Assembly (NCBI GenBank): GCA_027451405.1
Contig: DAIDJM010000009.1
Span: 1 to 64,000, forward strand
Direction of reading: 5' to 3'
Origin: Acetobacteraceae bacterium
GTDB taxonomy: Bacteria > Pseudomonadota > Alphaproteobacteria > Acetobacterales > Acetobacteraceae
DNA: 64,000 nt
Shown here: positions 23,421 to 33,056 of the stretch, one piece after another
How positions within the stretch are numbered: position 1 is the stretch's first letter
Layout of the letters: the number at the start of each line of letters is the position of its first letter
Program-made: the position numbers and the translations under genes
The notes under the pieces: model-generated
Database searches by the model: none
What the model was told of the DNA's origin: nothing
Seen by the model: the letters and a program-made list of their open reading frames with translations, nothing else

Positions 23421-24488
23421 ATGATAGCCTGGCGCTCGGCGAAGGTCAGCCTCCTCGGCCTGTGCCTGATGCTCGGCGCCTGCGCCGCGGTGCCGCTCCA
23501 TGTGCGGCTCGATCCGCCGATTCCGCCCGACCACGTCTTCGTGCTGCGCGACGGCACGGTGCTGCCCGCGCGGAGCTGGCTGCCGCCGGCCGGCACCCGC
23601 TGGCGGGGCATCATACTGGCGCTGCACGGGTTCACGGACAGCCGCGACGGGTTCGAACTGGCGGGCCCGGATTTCGCCCGTGCCGGGTATGCGGTGATCG
23701 CGCCGGATCAGCGAGGGTTCGGCGGCACGGCGAGCCGTGGCACCTGGCCGGGCGCGGCGCGGCTGATCGAGGATGCGGCGGAGGTCGCCGGACAGTTGCG
23801 CGCCACCTATCCGGGCAAGCGGTTGATCCTGCTCGGGGAGAGCATGGGGGGTGCGATCGCGCTCTGTCTCGCGGCGCGGCCGCATCCGCCGGCCGACGCG
23901 TTCGTGCTGCTGGCGCCAGCCGTCTGGGGATGGGGGCAGCTCGACCCGCGCCTCGCCGCGCTGCTGTTCGCGGCCGATCATCTGGCGCCGGGCTGGGCGC
24001 CGAACCCGAACCAGGTTCCTGGCGAGATCGTGGCGAGCGACAATTTCGACGCACTCCGCCGGATGGGACGTGATCCGCTCACGCTGCGGCGGCCGACCGT
24101 GGCCACGCTGCGCGGGCTGGTCGACCTGATGACGATGGCGCAGCGCGCGGTGCCGCGGCTGCATGGCGCGGTGCTGATCCTGAGCGGCGGACGCGACATG
24201 ATCGTGCCGCCGGCGGCGACGAGCGCCGCCTGGTCCAGACTGCCGGCCGAGGTGCGCCGGGGCTTCTACCCGAACGGCTACCATTTACTGCTGCGCGATC
24301 ACGACCGCGCGCTCGTCGAGGCGGATATCCTGGCCTGGCTCGCCGCTCCCGACGGCTGGTTGCCCAGCGGGGCGGATGTCGCGGCGGGCGCTTGGGAGGC
24401 GAGCCGGCCCTGGTCGGGCGGGCCGGCGGAAGCGCTGCCGGCGGGAGGGCTCGACGGGGCGGGGCTGCGAACGGTCTGGCCGTTTTGA
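23421..24488 (+). CDS. Alpha/beta-hydrolase lipoprotein (lysophospholipase-like)
   Basis: 355 residues from ATG 23421; Mets at 23394 and 23409 are also possible. The leader MIAWRSAKVSLLGLCLMLGAC ends in a lipobox (LGAC). The hydrolase core has ILALHGFTDSRDGFE (oxyanion loop), the nucleophile elbow GESMGG, and a late GRDMIVPP and NGYHLLLRD carrying the Asp and His. It resembles monoacylglycerol lipase/lysophospholipase family enzymes and is predicted to be anchored at the envelope. The C-terminal 45 residues (from WLPSG) are Gly/Ala-rich and lie outside the domain. It overlaps the next gene by four bases. Confidence 0.87.
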   Translation: MIAWRSAKVSLLGLCLMLGACAAVPLHVRLDPPIPPDHVFVLRDGTVLPARSWLPPAGTRWRGIILALHGFTDSRDGFELAGPDFARAGYAVIAPDQRGFGGTASRGTWPGAARLIEDAAEVAGQLRATYPGKRLILLGESMGGAIALCLAARPHPPADAFVLLAPAVWGWGQLDPRLAALLFAADHLAPGWAPNPNQVPGEIVASDNFDALRRMGRDPLTLRRPTVATLRGLVDLMTMAQRAVPRLHGAVLILSGGRDMIVPPAATSAAWSRLPAEVRRGFYPNGYHLLLRDHDRALVEADILAWLAAPDGWLPSGADVAAGAWEASRPWSGGPAEALPAGGLDGAGLRTVWPF

Positions 24489-25123
24489 GCGGAGCCGGCG
24501 AGGCACCGGAAATCCTGTTCCGGGACGAGCGGTTCGTGGTGCTGAACAAACCGGCGGGACTGCCCGTGCATGCGGGACCGCGGGCGGGCCCGTCGGTGGA
24601 GGATTGGTTTCCGCTGTTGTCTCGGCGGCGTTCCGGGCCGTGGCTGGTGCACCGGCTCGATGCGGATACGTCAGGGTGCCTGCTGGTCGCGCTGCGGCAC
24701 AGGGCGCTGATCGAGGCCCAGGCCGCCTTCGCGGCGGGACGCGTGGAACGGCTTTACTGGGCGTGGGTCTCGGGGGAACCGCCGGAGGATGCCGGCGAGA
24801 TCGCGCAGCCCCTGCTCAAACGGCACGACCGGGGCGGCTGGCGGGTGGTGGTCGATGCGGGCGGACAGAGCGCGGCCACCCGCTGGCAGGTGATCGAGCG
24901 GCGGGATGGATGTACGTGGATCGCGCTGCGGCCGCAGACCGGCCGGACCCACCAGCTGCGGGTCCATTGTGCCTGGGCCGGGTGGCCGATCGCCGGGGAT
25001 ACGCTCTATGGACGCGGGGAGGCCGGCGGGCTGCGGCTGCTGGCCAGGGAATTGCGCCTCGGGCTGGAGCCTCCCGTGGGAGCGATCGCCGAGAGCCGGT
25101 TTTTCGGTCGGTCAGCCCAGTAG
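24485..25123 (+). CDS. RluA-family RNA pseudouridine synthase
   Basis: 212 residues if initiated at TTG 24485, which overlaps the upstream TGA stop (TTGA). Other starts further upstream would lie inside the hydrolase gene. The catalytic motif is WLVHRLDADTSGCLL, with the Asp of HRLD forming the adduct with uridine. NKPAGLPVH and LRPQTGRTHQLRVH are the family-specific flanking motifs. No S4 domain is present. The target (rRNA or tRNA) cannot be assigned. Confidence 0.9.
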   Translation: MSGAGEAPEILFRDERFVVLNKPAGLPVHAGPRAGPSVEDWFPLLSRRRSGPWLVHRLDADTSGCLLVALRHRALIEAQAAFAAGRVERLYWAWVSGEPPEDAGEIAQPLLKRHDRGGWRVVVDAGGQSAATRWQVIERRDGCTWIALRPQTGRTHQLRVHCAWAGWPIAGDTLYGRGEAGGLRLLARELRLGLEPPVGAIAESRFFGRSAQ

Positions 25124-26032
25124 GAACCAGAGCCGGAACAGCCAAGTCTCCGCCGCCGTCTGCCGCCGGAGCCCCGGATAGCGGAGAACCTGGAGTCGCG
25201 GCAGGACACCCTGTCCCAGACTGGCCGCGATCCGGCCCAGGGCCTCGCGCGAGCCGGGTGCGACCAGGTTCGGTTGCGCCATCAGTGCCTCCACATGCGC
25301 CCGGAACACGCGCATGAAGACGTTCGGCCCCCGGCGGACCGCGGCGAGCGCGCGGCGCCAGAACGAGGCCCGGCCGCCGACCGCGTTCTGGGCATGCTGG
25401 CGATAGAGCACGGCGGGCTCGTCGTCCCGCAGGATGCACCCGGCAGCCGCCGCCACGACGATATAGGCCCACCAATCGTGCAAGGTGCCGGCCGGCTCGA
25501 GCGACGCGCCGACCAGCCGCACCGCCGGCGGGTTCAGCATCACGGTGCAGCCGGTCGCGATGTTCTGGGTCAGGGCCTGAGGAAAGCCCGCATGCCCGTC
25601 GATCGGAGGACTCGGCCGGATCGGCCGCAGCTCGGCGTCCACCAGCATCTGGCGCGCGCAGTAGAGCCCGGGCGTTTCGGCCGGGACCGAGGCGAGCGCG
25701 GCCGCGCCGCGTGCGAGCTTGTCCGGAAGCCAAACATCGTCCTGATCGGCGAAAGCGGCCAACATGCCGGCGGGCACGCGGCGCAGCAGCGAGAGGAAGC
25801 TCGCGGTGATGCCGATGCGGCCGTGACGGTCGTTGCAATCTTGCACACGGTTGGGCCAGGCCTCGGCAAAGCTGCGCATCAAGGCAACGGTCTCATCGGC
25901 GGAACCGTCATCGCGCCAGAATAGGCGCCATTCGACATCCTGCTGGGCCGCGAAGCTCGCCAGCTGTTCCGGCAGATGGGCGGCACCGTTCCAGGTGGAC
26001 AGCAGGATCGCGACTTGGGGCTGATCCGCCAC
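25112..26032 (-). CDS. Glycosyltransferase family 2 (rhamnosyltransferase-type)
   Basis: 306 residues from GTG 26032, 10 bases after the rmlD stop. GT-A motifs are VAILLSTWNGAAHLPEQL, FWRDDGSADET and AFADQDDVWLPDKLARG, containing the DXD-like acidic pair. This pattern is typical of enzymes annotated as rhamnosyltransferases in O-antigen clusters. Its place at the end of the dTDP-rhamnose operon fits use of that donor. Its 3' end overlaps the convergent pseudouridine synthase by 12 bases. Confidence 0.88.
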   Translation of the reverse strand: MADQPQVAILLSTWNGAAHLPEQLASFAAQQDVEWRLFWRDDGSADETVALMRSFAEAWPNRVQDCNDRHGRIGITASFLSLLRRVPAGMLAAFADQDDVWLPDKLARGAAALASVPAETPGLYCARQMLVDAELRPIRPSPPIDGHAGFPQALTQNIATGCTVMLNPPAVRLVGASLEPAGTLHDWWAYIVVAAAAGCILRDDEPAVLYRQHAQNAVGGRASFWRRALAAVRRGPNVFMRVFRAHVEALMAQPNLVAPGSREALGRIAASLGQGVLPRLQVLRYPGLRRQTAAETWLFRLWFLLG

Positions 26033-26042
26033 GGCGCGGAAC

Positions 26043-26936
26043 TCAGACCGCGGCTTGCGCCGGCACCGTGCAAATGGCGGTGACCGCCCGCGACAGGCTG
26101 GGACGCCAGTCGGGCAACTGGATGCCGAAGGCGCGCGCCAGCTTGCCGCAATCGAGCCGGCTGTCGGCCGGGCGCTTGGCCGGGGTGGGCCAGTCGGCGG
26201 TGGCGATCGGCTGAACCACCGGCTGCGGCCAGCCATGCCGGGCGGCCTCATCGAAGATGGTCCGGGCGAAATCGAACCAGGTCGTCTCCCCGCTGCCGCA
26301 GGCGTGATAGATGCCGCCCAGTCCGGAGGCGCCGCGGGCGAGCAGCGCCTCGGCGACGCCGAGCACGGCTTCGGCGAGATCGTCGGCATGGGTCGGGCAA
26401 CCGCGCTGATCGGCGACCACGCGGAGCGTGCCGGTCCGGCGGGCGGCGTTCAGCATCGTCAGCACGAAATTCCGGCCCTGCTCGGCGTAGACCCAGGCCG
26501 TGCGCAGAATGACCGCGTCCGGACAAGTCTCCTGGACGGCCTGCTCGCCGGCCAGCTTGCTCCGCCCGTAGGCACCGGCGGGCGAGGTCGGATCCGTCTC
26601 GACATAGGGGGCGCCCTTGCTGCCGTCGAACACGTAATCGGTGCTGATGTGGATCAGACCCGCGGCATTCGCCAAACAATAAGCAGCGATGCGGCGCGGT
26701 CCCTCGGCATTGGCGCGGAAGGCCTCCACCTCATGGGCTTCGGCGGCGTCGACCGCGGTCCAGGCGGCCGTGTTGATCACAAGGCGCGGGCGAAACTGGG
26801 TGAGCACCGCGTCGATCGTTTCGGGCCGGTCGAAATCGAAATCGGGCCGGCCGACGACACGGACCGCGCCGCCGGCCTGCCGGCCGATCGCGCTGGCGAG
26901 CTGGCCTGTGCCGCCGGTCACGAGGACGGCGCTCAT
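26043..26936 (-). CDS. rmlD: dTDP-4-dehydrorhamnose reductase
   Basis: 297 residues from ATG 26936, which overlaps the rmlC stop (ATGA). SDR motifs are VLVTGGTGQLASAI (nucleotide binding), NTAAWTAVDAAEAH, ISTDYVFDGSKGAPYVE, and AYGRSKLAGEQAV with the catalytic Tyr and Lys. It catalyses the final step of dTDP-L-rhamnose synthesis, reducing the 4-keto sugar with NAD(P)H. It is the fourth gene of the rmlBACD operon. Confidence 0.96.
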   Translation of the reverse strand: MSAVLVTGGTGQLASAIGRQAGGAVRVVGRPDFDFDRPETIDAVLTQFRPRLVINTAAWTAVDAAEAHEVEAFRANAEGPRRIAAYCLANAAGLIHISTDYVFDGSKGAPYVETDPTSPAGAYGRSKLAGEQAVQETCPDAVILRTAWVYAEQGRNFVLTMLNAARRTGTLRVVADQRGCPTHADDLAEAVLGVAEALLARGASGLGGIYHACGSGETTWFDFARTIFDEAARHGWPQPVVQPIATADWPTPAKRPADSRLDCGKLARAFGIQLPDWRPSLSRAVTAICTVPAQAAV

Positions 26937-27493
26937 GCGGGGAACCAGCCCTGGGCCTCGCGCCACGCGGGAAGAACCTTGTCCTTGTCGGAGAGAATCG
27001 CTGCCTCCGCCTCGACGGGCCAGGGAAGGGCCAGATCCGGATCGTTCCAGATCACGCCGCGTTCGCATTCCCGGCTGTATAGTGAGGTGACCTTGTAGAT
27101 CACCTCGGTGTCCGGCGCGAGCGTGCAGAAGCCGTGCAGGAAGCCAGGCGGGATCCAAAGCTGGGCCCAGTTCTCGGCGGAGAGCTCGGCGGCGGCCCAT
27201 TGCCCGAAAGTGGGCGAGCCCTGGCGCGCATCGACGGCCACGTCCCAGATCGCGCCGCGGATCACCCGCACGAGCTTGCCCTGGACATAGGGTGCGACCT
27301 GGCAATGAAGTCCGCGGATCGTGCCGCGGGCGGCGGAGAAGCTCTGATTGTCCTGCACGAACGGAAGATCGATTCCCGCCTCGGCGGCGAGCCGAGGCGC
27401 GGAGAAGGTTTCGGAGAAGAAACCCCGGCTGTCGCCGAAACGGGCCGGGGTGATCCGTTTCACCTCGGGTATTGACAGGCTCTCGACCTTCAT
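26933..27493 (-). CDS. rmlC: dTDP-4-dehydrorhamnose 3,5-epimerase
   Basis: 186 residues with cupin-fold motifs FGDSRGFFSETF, FVQDNQSFSAARGTIRGLHCQ (catalytic His) and WIPPGFLHGFCTLAPDTEVIYKVT. It epimerises C3 and C5 of dTDP-4-keto-6-deoxyglucose. The length is standard. It lies 30 bases after rmlA and overlaps rmlD by four bases. Confidence 0.97.
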   Translation of the reverse strand: MKVESLSIPEVKRITPARFGDSRGFFSETFSAPRLAAEAGIDLPFVQDNQSFSAARGTIRGLHCQVAPYVQGKLVRVIRGAIWDVAVDARQGSPTFGQWAAAELSAENWAQLWIPPGFLHGFCTLAPDTEVIYKVTSLYSRECERGVIWNDPDLALPWPVEAEAAILSDKDKVLPAWREAQGWFPA

Positions 27494-27523
27494 TGCCGGC
27501 TCCGCGTCGCCTTCACCGCCGTA

Positions 27524-28405
27524 TCAGGCATGCACACCGCTTGCCAGATCATGCAACAGCCGGCCAAGCTCCGTCTTGCCGAGCCGCTTTGCATGCATGC
27601 GCAGCATTTCGGCATCAATATAGCCCATCCGATAGGCGACTTCCTCCGGGCAGCCGACCAGCATGCCCTGGCGGGACTGGATGGTCTGCACGAAGGCACC
27701 GGCCTGCAGCAGGCTGTCGGGCGTGCCGGCATCGAGCCAGGCGCAGCCGCGGCCTAGCCGTTCGACCTGCAATGTTCCTTCCTCGAGATAGAGCCGGTTG
27801 AGGTCGGTGATCTCGAGTTCGCCGCGCGCCGAGGGTTTCACGCTGCGTGCGAACTCGGTGACCCGGGCGTCGTAAAAATACAGGCCGATCACCGCCCAGG
27901 GCGAGATATAGGTCGTGGGCTTCTCGACGATATCGGTGGCACGGCCGGTCTCGTCGAAGAGGGCGACACCGTAACGCTCCGGATCGCGCACCTGGTAGGC
28001 GAACACGGTGGCGCCGTCGGGACGCTCGGCGGCGCCTCGGAAGGCGGTCGAAAGATGCTCGCCGAAAATCAGGTTGTCGCCGAGCACGAGCGCGCAGGGG
28101 GCGCCGGCAAGCCATTCGTCGCCGATGAGAAACGCCTGCGCGATGCCTTCGGGGCGGGGCTGCTCGGCGTAGGAAAAACGCATCCCCCACTGCGCGCCAT
28201 CGCCGAGCAACCGGCGGAACTGCGGCAGATCGTCGGGCGTGGAAACGATGAGCACGTCGCGGATGCCCGACAGCATCAGCACGGTCAGCGGATAGTAGAC
28301 CATCGGCTTGTCATAGACCGGCAGCAACTGCTTGCTGGCGGCGAGCGTCATCGGATGGAGCCGGGTGCCGGAGCCGCCGGCCAGCACGATGCCCTTCATG
28401 TTCAT
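27524..28405 (-). CDS. rmlA: Glucose-1-phosphate thymidylyltransferase
   Basis: 293 residues. The nucleotidyltransferase motif is [36 protein letters not shown]. Further conserved segments are [11 protein letters not shown] and [15 protein letters not shown]. It converts glucose-1-phosphate and dTTP to dTDP-glucose, and is normally feedback-inhibited by dTDP-rhamnose. It is the second gene of the operon, 25 bases after rmlB. A Met two codons in (MKGIV) could also be the start. Confidence 0.97.
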   Translation of the reverse strand: MNMKGIVLAGGSGTRLHPMTLAASKQLLPVYDKPMVYYPLTVLMLSGIRDVLIVSTPDDLPQFRRLLGDGAQWGMRFSYAEQPRPEGIAQAFLIGDEWLAGAPCALVLGDNLIFGEHLSTAFRGAAERPDGATVFAYQVRDPERYGVALFDETGRATDIVEKPTTYISPWAVIGLYFYDARVTEFARSVKPSARGELEITDLNRLYLEEGTLQVERLGRGCAWLDAGTPDSLLQAGAFVQTIQSRQGMLVGCPEEVAYRMGYIDAEMLRMHAKRLGKTELGRLLHDLASGVHA

Positions 28406-28430
28406 GATGTCGCGTCCCCGAAATGCCGGC

Positions 28431-29486
28431 TCATGCCGCCGTCCCCAAGCGCTGCCCCGCGTAGGTCTTGGCCCGGATCGCCTCCCACCAGGCCCGGTTT
28501 TCCAGATACCATGCCACCGTCTTGCGCAAACCGGCGGCGAAATCGTGCTCGGCGCGCCAGCCGAGCGCGCGCTCGGTCTCGCTCGGATCGATTTCGTAGC
28601 GGAAATCGTGGCCGGGACGATCGGTGACGAAATGTATCAGGCGCTCGCGCGCGCCGGCGGGATCCGGCACGAGTTCGTCCAGCACCGCGCAAATCGCGTG
28701 CACCACGTCGAGGTTGCGGCGCGGCTGTCGCGCGCCGATCGCGTAAGTCTGTCCAGGCACGCCGTGTTCGAGCACGCGCAGCAGCGCCACCGCGTGGTCT
28801 TCGACATAGAGCCAGTCGCGCTTGTTGGCGCCGGTGCCATAGACGGGAAGAGGCTTACCCTCGAGCGCATTGAGCGTGACGAGCGGAATCAGCTTTTCGG
28901 GGAATTGCCACGGGCCGTAATTGTTGCTCGTGTTGCTGACGATGGTAGGCAGCCCGTACGTGTGCTGCCATGCCCGCGCGAGATGGTCGGAGCCGGCCTT
29001 GCTCGCGGAATAGGGACTGCGCGGGTCGTAGGAGGTGCGCTCGTTGAAGGGCGGGTCCTCGTCGCCCAGTGCGCCCCAGACCTCGTCCGTCGAGATGTGA
29101 TGGAAACGGAAACGCGCGCGACGATCGGCTGAAAGCGTGGCGAAATAGGCGCGCGCCGCCTCGAGCAGCGTGAAGGTGCCGACGATGTTGGTGCGGATGA
29201 AATCGGCGGGCCCGTCGATCGAGCGATCCACATGGCTTTCCGCCGCGAGATGCATCACCGCATCGGGCTCGCTTTCGGCGAAGACCCGGCGCATGGCTTC
29301 CGCATCGGCGATGTCGGCCTGCACCAGCTGGTGCCTCGGGTGATCCCGCGCGACCCCCAGAGCCTCGAGCGAGGCCGCATAGGTCAGCTTGTCAACATTA
29401 ACGACGGAATAATCCGTTGCGCCGATGATATGGCGGACCACGGCCGATCCGATGAAGCCGCAACCGCCGGTCAGGAGAATGCGCAT
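28431..29486 (-). CDS. rmlB: dTDP-glucose 4,6-dehydratase
   Basis: 351 residues. Extended SDR motifs are [47 protein letters not shown], and [20 protein letters not shown] with the catalytic Tyr-x3-Lys. [14 protein letters not shown] completes the family signature. It forms dTDP-4-keto-6-deoxyglucose. As first gene of rmlBACD it probably has the operon promoter in the 130-base divergent gap with the large glycosyltransferase. Confidence 0.97.
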   Translation of the reverse strand: MRILLTGGCGFIGSAVVRHIIGATDYSVVNVDKLTYAASLEALGVARDHPRHQLVQADIADAEAMRRVFAESEPDAVMHLAAESHVDRSIDGPADFIRTNIVGTFTLLEAARAYFATLSADRRARFRFHHISTDEVWGALGDEDPPFNERTSYDPRSPYSASKAGSDHLARAWQHTYGLPTIVSNTSNNYGPWQFPEKLIPLVTLNALEGKPLPVYGTGANKRDWLYVEDHAVALLRVLEHGVPGQTYAIGARQPRRNLDVVHAICAVLDELVPDPAGARERLIHFVTDRPGHDFRYEIDPSETERALGWRAEHDFAAGLRKTVAWYLENRAWWEAIRAKTYAGQRLGTAA

Positions 29487-29616
29487 GCAGGCAATGCTTC
29501 GTTACAAGGTTGCGGCCGAGGATCGCCTGCGTGCCCTCGACGGGCGGCAATGCCATCCTGGCCCGGGTGGGCACGGCCCTCTTGCGCGCAATCCCCGGGT
29601 CCGAAAAGTTCCTGCC

Positions 29617-32520
29617 ATGAAGTCGCCTCGCTCCGCCAGACGGGTCGCACTTGCCGTGCACCCCGACGGCAGGATCGAAGGGCGCATCCATGCACCCAAG
29701 GCCGCGCTCCCGGGCGAAATCGCGATGGTGCTGGACGGGACCATGCATGCGCTGCTGCGCCCGGAACCTGCCGGGCGAGGCACCGTCCGTTTTTCCGCAC
29801 AGCTGCCGGACCGCCTGGTTTTCGAGGCGCTGGACCTGCTCGCCGGCCCGGAGGGGGAGAGCCTGCTTGGCCTGCCGCACCCGCTCGACTCGGTGTACGG
29901 GGTGGAGGCAGGGCCGGCGACGCTCACCGGAAACCGGCTCGAGGGCAGCTTTACGGGAGCGGCCTTCCTGGCCGATGCGATCGGGGTCGATCTGCTGGGG
30001 CCGGGCGGCCTGGCCGGACGCGCCATCGCGCGACGCAACGGCGCCGGCCTCTGGCGCTACGCCACCGATTTCGCGACCCTGCCCAAGCCCGGGGAAGCGA
30101 TCCGGCTGCAGGCGCGGATCGGCGGGAGGCTCTTGCCGACCTGCGTGCTGGAACTGCCGCCGGGTGCGCTCGGCGTGATCGGCTGCCTCGATGTCGCAAC
30201 CCCGGAGCGCGTGGAAGGCTGGGCCGTGGATCTGCGCGATCCCAAGCGCCGGGTGGCGCTCGACGTGGTCTGCGACACCGAGGTGGTAGCCGGCATCTCG
30301 GCCGACCGGGGTCGGGACGATTTACGCCAGAGCGGTCTCGGCGACGGGTTCGGAGGCTTCGCGGCGACGCTCCCGGAGCCGGCAACCCCCTCGGCGCGTC
30401 GCCGGATTTCGGTTCGCCTCGCCGGCACCCGGACCGAGCTCTCCGGCAGCCCTTTGATCATCGACCCGGCACCGGCGATCGCCGGCCGCCTCGACACGCT
30501 GCATGGGCGCTCGCTGCATGGCTGGGCCTGGGACCGCAATCGGCCGAAGACGCCGCTCACGGTGGAGGCGGTAGGGCCGGAGGGCGAAATCCTGGGGCGC
30601 GCGGTTGCGAACCAGTTCCGTGGCGACCTGCTGGGCGCCGGCCTCGCTGACGGGCTCTGCGCGTTCCGGATCGACCTCTCCGGGCACTACGAGCGGCTGA
30701 TGGGCCGGGAGATCATCGCCCGGGTCGCCGGAACCGACCTCGTGCTGCCCGGCTCGCCGCAACGCATCCTGCCCAATCTGGCGATGCAGCGCTTCTTGCG
30801 TCGGCGTGACATTTTTCAGGCGCGCCCGGGCGCTCTGCCGCGCCTCAAACGGGCCCTCAATCATCGCGCGGGCAACCGCGCGATCTCGCTGATCATGCCG
30901 GTTTTCAATACGAAACGGCAGTGGCTATCGGAAGCGCTCGAGTCGGTACGGCGGCAATTCTGTGATCATTGGGAGCTGATCTGCATCGATGACGGATCGA
31001 CCGAACCGCATGTGCAGGAGCTGCTGCGCAGCTACGCCGCCCGCGACCCCCGGGTGCGCGTGCTGCATTCACCGGACAATGTCGGCATCCAGCGCGCCGT
31101 CAATTTCGGGCTTCGCGCGGCGCGCCACGACTATGTCGCGTTCGTCGATCACGACGACTATCTCGAACCCGACGCGGTCTGGCAACTGATACGCGCCGCG
31201 GCAGAAACCGATGCTGACCTGATCTATTCGGATGAAGTGCTGACGGACGATACTCTGAACGGCATCCTCGAATTCAGGCTCCGTCCTGCCTTCAGTCACG
31301 ACTATTATCTGAGCCACCCGTATTTCGTGCATCTCGTCTGCGTGCGGACGGACTTGGCCAGACGGATCGGCGGCTACGACGAATCCCTGACGATTTCGGG
31401 CGACGTCGATTTCGTGCTGCGAGCGATCGAAGCGTCCCGCCACGTCGCGCACGTGCCGGCCGTGCTCTACCGCTGGCGAACACACCCGGACAGCACGGGT
31501 CACGCCAAGCAAGAGCAGGTCATGGCGGCGACGATCGGCGCGCTGCAACGCCATCTCGATCGGCTGGGAACGGGTGCGCGCGTGAGCGAAGGACCATGGT
31601 TCAACCAGTTCCGGATCGACTGGCCCGCTGCGACCGGCCGCATCCTGATCGTTATCCCGACCAAGAACGGCCGCGCGCTGCTTGAGAAAGCCGTGACGTC
31701 CATCGAACGAACCGCGGGCACCGCCGACTATCACCTGGTCGTCATCGACCACCAATCCGACGATCCGGCGACTCGCGCCTATCTCAGCGAGATCGCCTCG
31801 CGGCACACCATCATGCCCTACGAGGGAGAATTCAATTTCTCCCGCATGAACAATATGGCCGTCGCGCGTTACGGCGATGGTGCTGAATTCATTCTGTTCC
31901 TGAACAATGACATCGAGGCGACCGAGAGTGGCTGGCTCGAGCGGCTATCCTCGCTCGCCGCGCGGCCCGGTATCGGGGCGGTCGGCGCCTTGCTGATGTA
32001 TGAGGATCAGCGCGTTCAGCATGCCGGGGTGGTGATCGGCTTCAACAATTCCGCGGACCATTCGCTCCGCATGCAGGACGTGTTTCACGACCGGCAGGGG
32101 CGCCGCAATCTTGGCTATAATTGCGCTTTGACTTCGGTGCGCGACTACTCTGCCGTCACCGCGGCGTGTTTGATGATGCGCCGCTCGGTGTTCGAGGAGA
32201 TCCAAGGCTTCGATGAAAGCTTCGGAATCGGGTTCAACGATACCGATCTCTGCCTGCGCGTGCGCGATGCAGGCTATCGCGTGCTCTACGACGGGTACAC
32301 CATGCTTTTCCATTATGAATCTGCGACACGGAGCCAGACCAAGCAGGTATTTCATCCCGCCGACACCAAACGCATGGTGGAGCGCTGGGCCGGACTGCTC
32401 GCCAGCGGCGACCCGTTCTATAACCCCAACCTCAGCCTTCGAACGCAGGATCACGTGCCGCGGGAGGATTCGGGTTGCCGCATCATCCATAAGCCTCGTG
32501 TCGTCGAGCGCAGGAGCTGA
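29617..32520 (+). CDS. Large bimodular GT2 glycosyltransferase with N-terminal repeat domains
   Basis: 967 residues from ATG 29617. The first roughly 400 residues hold beta-rich repeats. Two clear units (about 185-275 and 285-390) share a G-x-L-D ... V/L-x-G-W-A pattern (GCLDVATPERVEGWAVDL, GRLDTLHGRSLHGWAWDR). Two GT-A domains follow: first ISLIMPVFNTK, CIDDGSTEP, FVDHDDYLEPD (about 425-650); second ILIVIPTKNGRALLEKAV, FLNNDIEATESGWLERL, GFNDTDLCLRVRDAGYRV (about 670-930). Bimodular GT2 enzymes often build alternating linkages. It is divergent from rmlBACD, so rhamnan-type or O-antigen assembly is plausible. Confidence 0.88.
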   Translation: MKSPRSARRVALAVHPDGRIEGRIHAPKAALPGEIAMVLDGTMHALLRPEPAGRGTVRFSAQLPDRLVFEALDLLAGPEGESLLGLPHPLDSVYGVEAGPATLTGNRLEGSFTGAAFLADAIGVDLLGPGGLAGRAIARRNGAGLWRYATDFATLPKPGEAIRLQARIGGRLLPTCVLELPPGALGVIGCLDVATPERVEGWAVDLRDPKRRVALDVVCDTEVVAGISADRGRDDLRQSGLGDGFGGFAATLPEPATPSARRRISVRLAGTRTELSGSPLIIDPAPAIAGRLDTLHGRSLHGWAWDRNRPKTPLTVEAVGPEGEILGRAVANQFRGDLLGAGLADGLCAFRIDLSGHYERLMGREIIARVAGTDLVLPGSPQRILPNLAMQRFLRRRDIFQARPGALPRLKRALNHRAGNRAISLIMPVFNTKRQWLSEALESVRRQFCDHWELICIDDGSTEPHVQELLRSYAARDPRVRVLHSPDNVGIQRAVNFGLRAARHDYVAFVDHDDYLEPDAVWQLIRAAAETDADLIYSDEVLTDDTLNGILEFRLRPAFSHDYYLSHPYFVHLVCVRTDLARRIGGYDESLTISGDVDFVLRAIEASRHVAHVPAVLYRWRTHPDSTGHAKQEQVMAATIGALQRHLDRLGTGARVSEGPWFNQFRIDWPAATGRILIVIPTKNGRALLEKAVTSIERTAGTADYHLVVIDHQSDDPATRAYLSEIASRHTIMPYEGEFNFSRMNNMAVARYGDGAEFILFLNNDIEATESGWLERLSSLAARPGIGAVGALLMYEDQRVQHAGVVIGFNNSADHSLRMQDVFHDRQGRRNLGYNCALTSVRDYSAVTAACLMMRRSVFEEIQGFDESFGIGFNDTDLCLRVRDAGYRVLYDGYTMLFHYESATRSQTKQVFHPADTKRMVERWAGLLASGDPFYNPNLSLRTQDHVPREDSGCRIIHKPRVVERRS

Positions 32521-33046
32521 ACGGATCGGACGGCGCAATCCGAACGCGATCGGCATCGCTCAGATAGACGATCATGGTGTGCCCGTCGCGTGTGAAGCGC
32601 TCCACCTCTCGCATGCCAATTGACCCAAGAATCGTACGGGAGGGAAAATTATCGGCACGGGCCACGGCGACAATGCGCGTAAGGCCCGCTCGGTCATGGG
32701 CGAAACGCAATGCGGCACCGGCCGCCTCGCGCGCCACGCCACGCCCGCGCGCCTCGGGCCAGACCGCGAAGCGCAGCGCGGGGCCGCGCCCATCGGGCCG
32801 CACATGGATGCCGGTGATCCCGTGGAAAACCGCTCCCTCGTGGATGGCGAACATGCCGAAGCCGAGCCGGCCCCAATCCGCAATATCACTCGCAAGTTCG
32901 TCGGATACCCGCCAGGCGGGCCGCACCCCCCCGAGCATCTGTCCGAACACCAGCGGATCCGATTTCAGCCTTACCAGATCGGGTAAGTCAGTCAGCGCGA
33001 GGGGCCGTAACGAAAGCCGCGGGGTGAGGAGGGTAAAGCCCGGCAA
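32483..33046 (-). CDS. GNAT N-acetyltransferase, RimJ/RimL type
   Basis: 187 residues. It opens with the RimJ/RimL pattern LLTPRLSLRPLALTDLPDLVRL. ALRFAVWPEARGRGVAREAAGAAL is the acetyl-CoA pyrophosphate-binding motif (R/Q-x-x-G-x-G/A), and VARADNFPSRTILGSIGMREV is the typical C-terminal segment. The acceptor is unknown. It overlaps the 3' end of the large glycosyltransferase convergently by 38 bases and lies 10 bases after the HAD gene. Confidence 0.9.
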   Translation of the reverse strand: MPGFTLLTPRLSLRPLALTDLPDLVRLKSDPLVFGQMLGGVRPAWRVSDELASDIADWGRLGFGMFAIHEGAVFHGITGIHVRPDGRGPALRFAVWPEARGRGVAREAAGAALRFAHDRAGLTRIVAVARADNFPSRTILGSIGMREVERFTRDGHTMIVYLSDADRVRIAPSDPFSSCARRHEAYG

Positions 33047-33056
33047 ACCTCCAATC

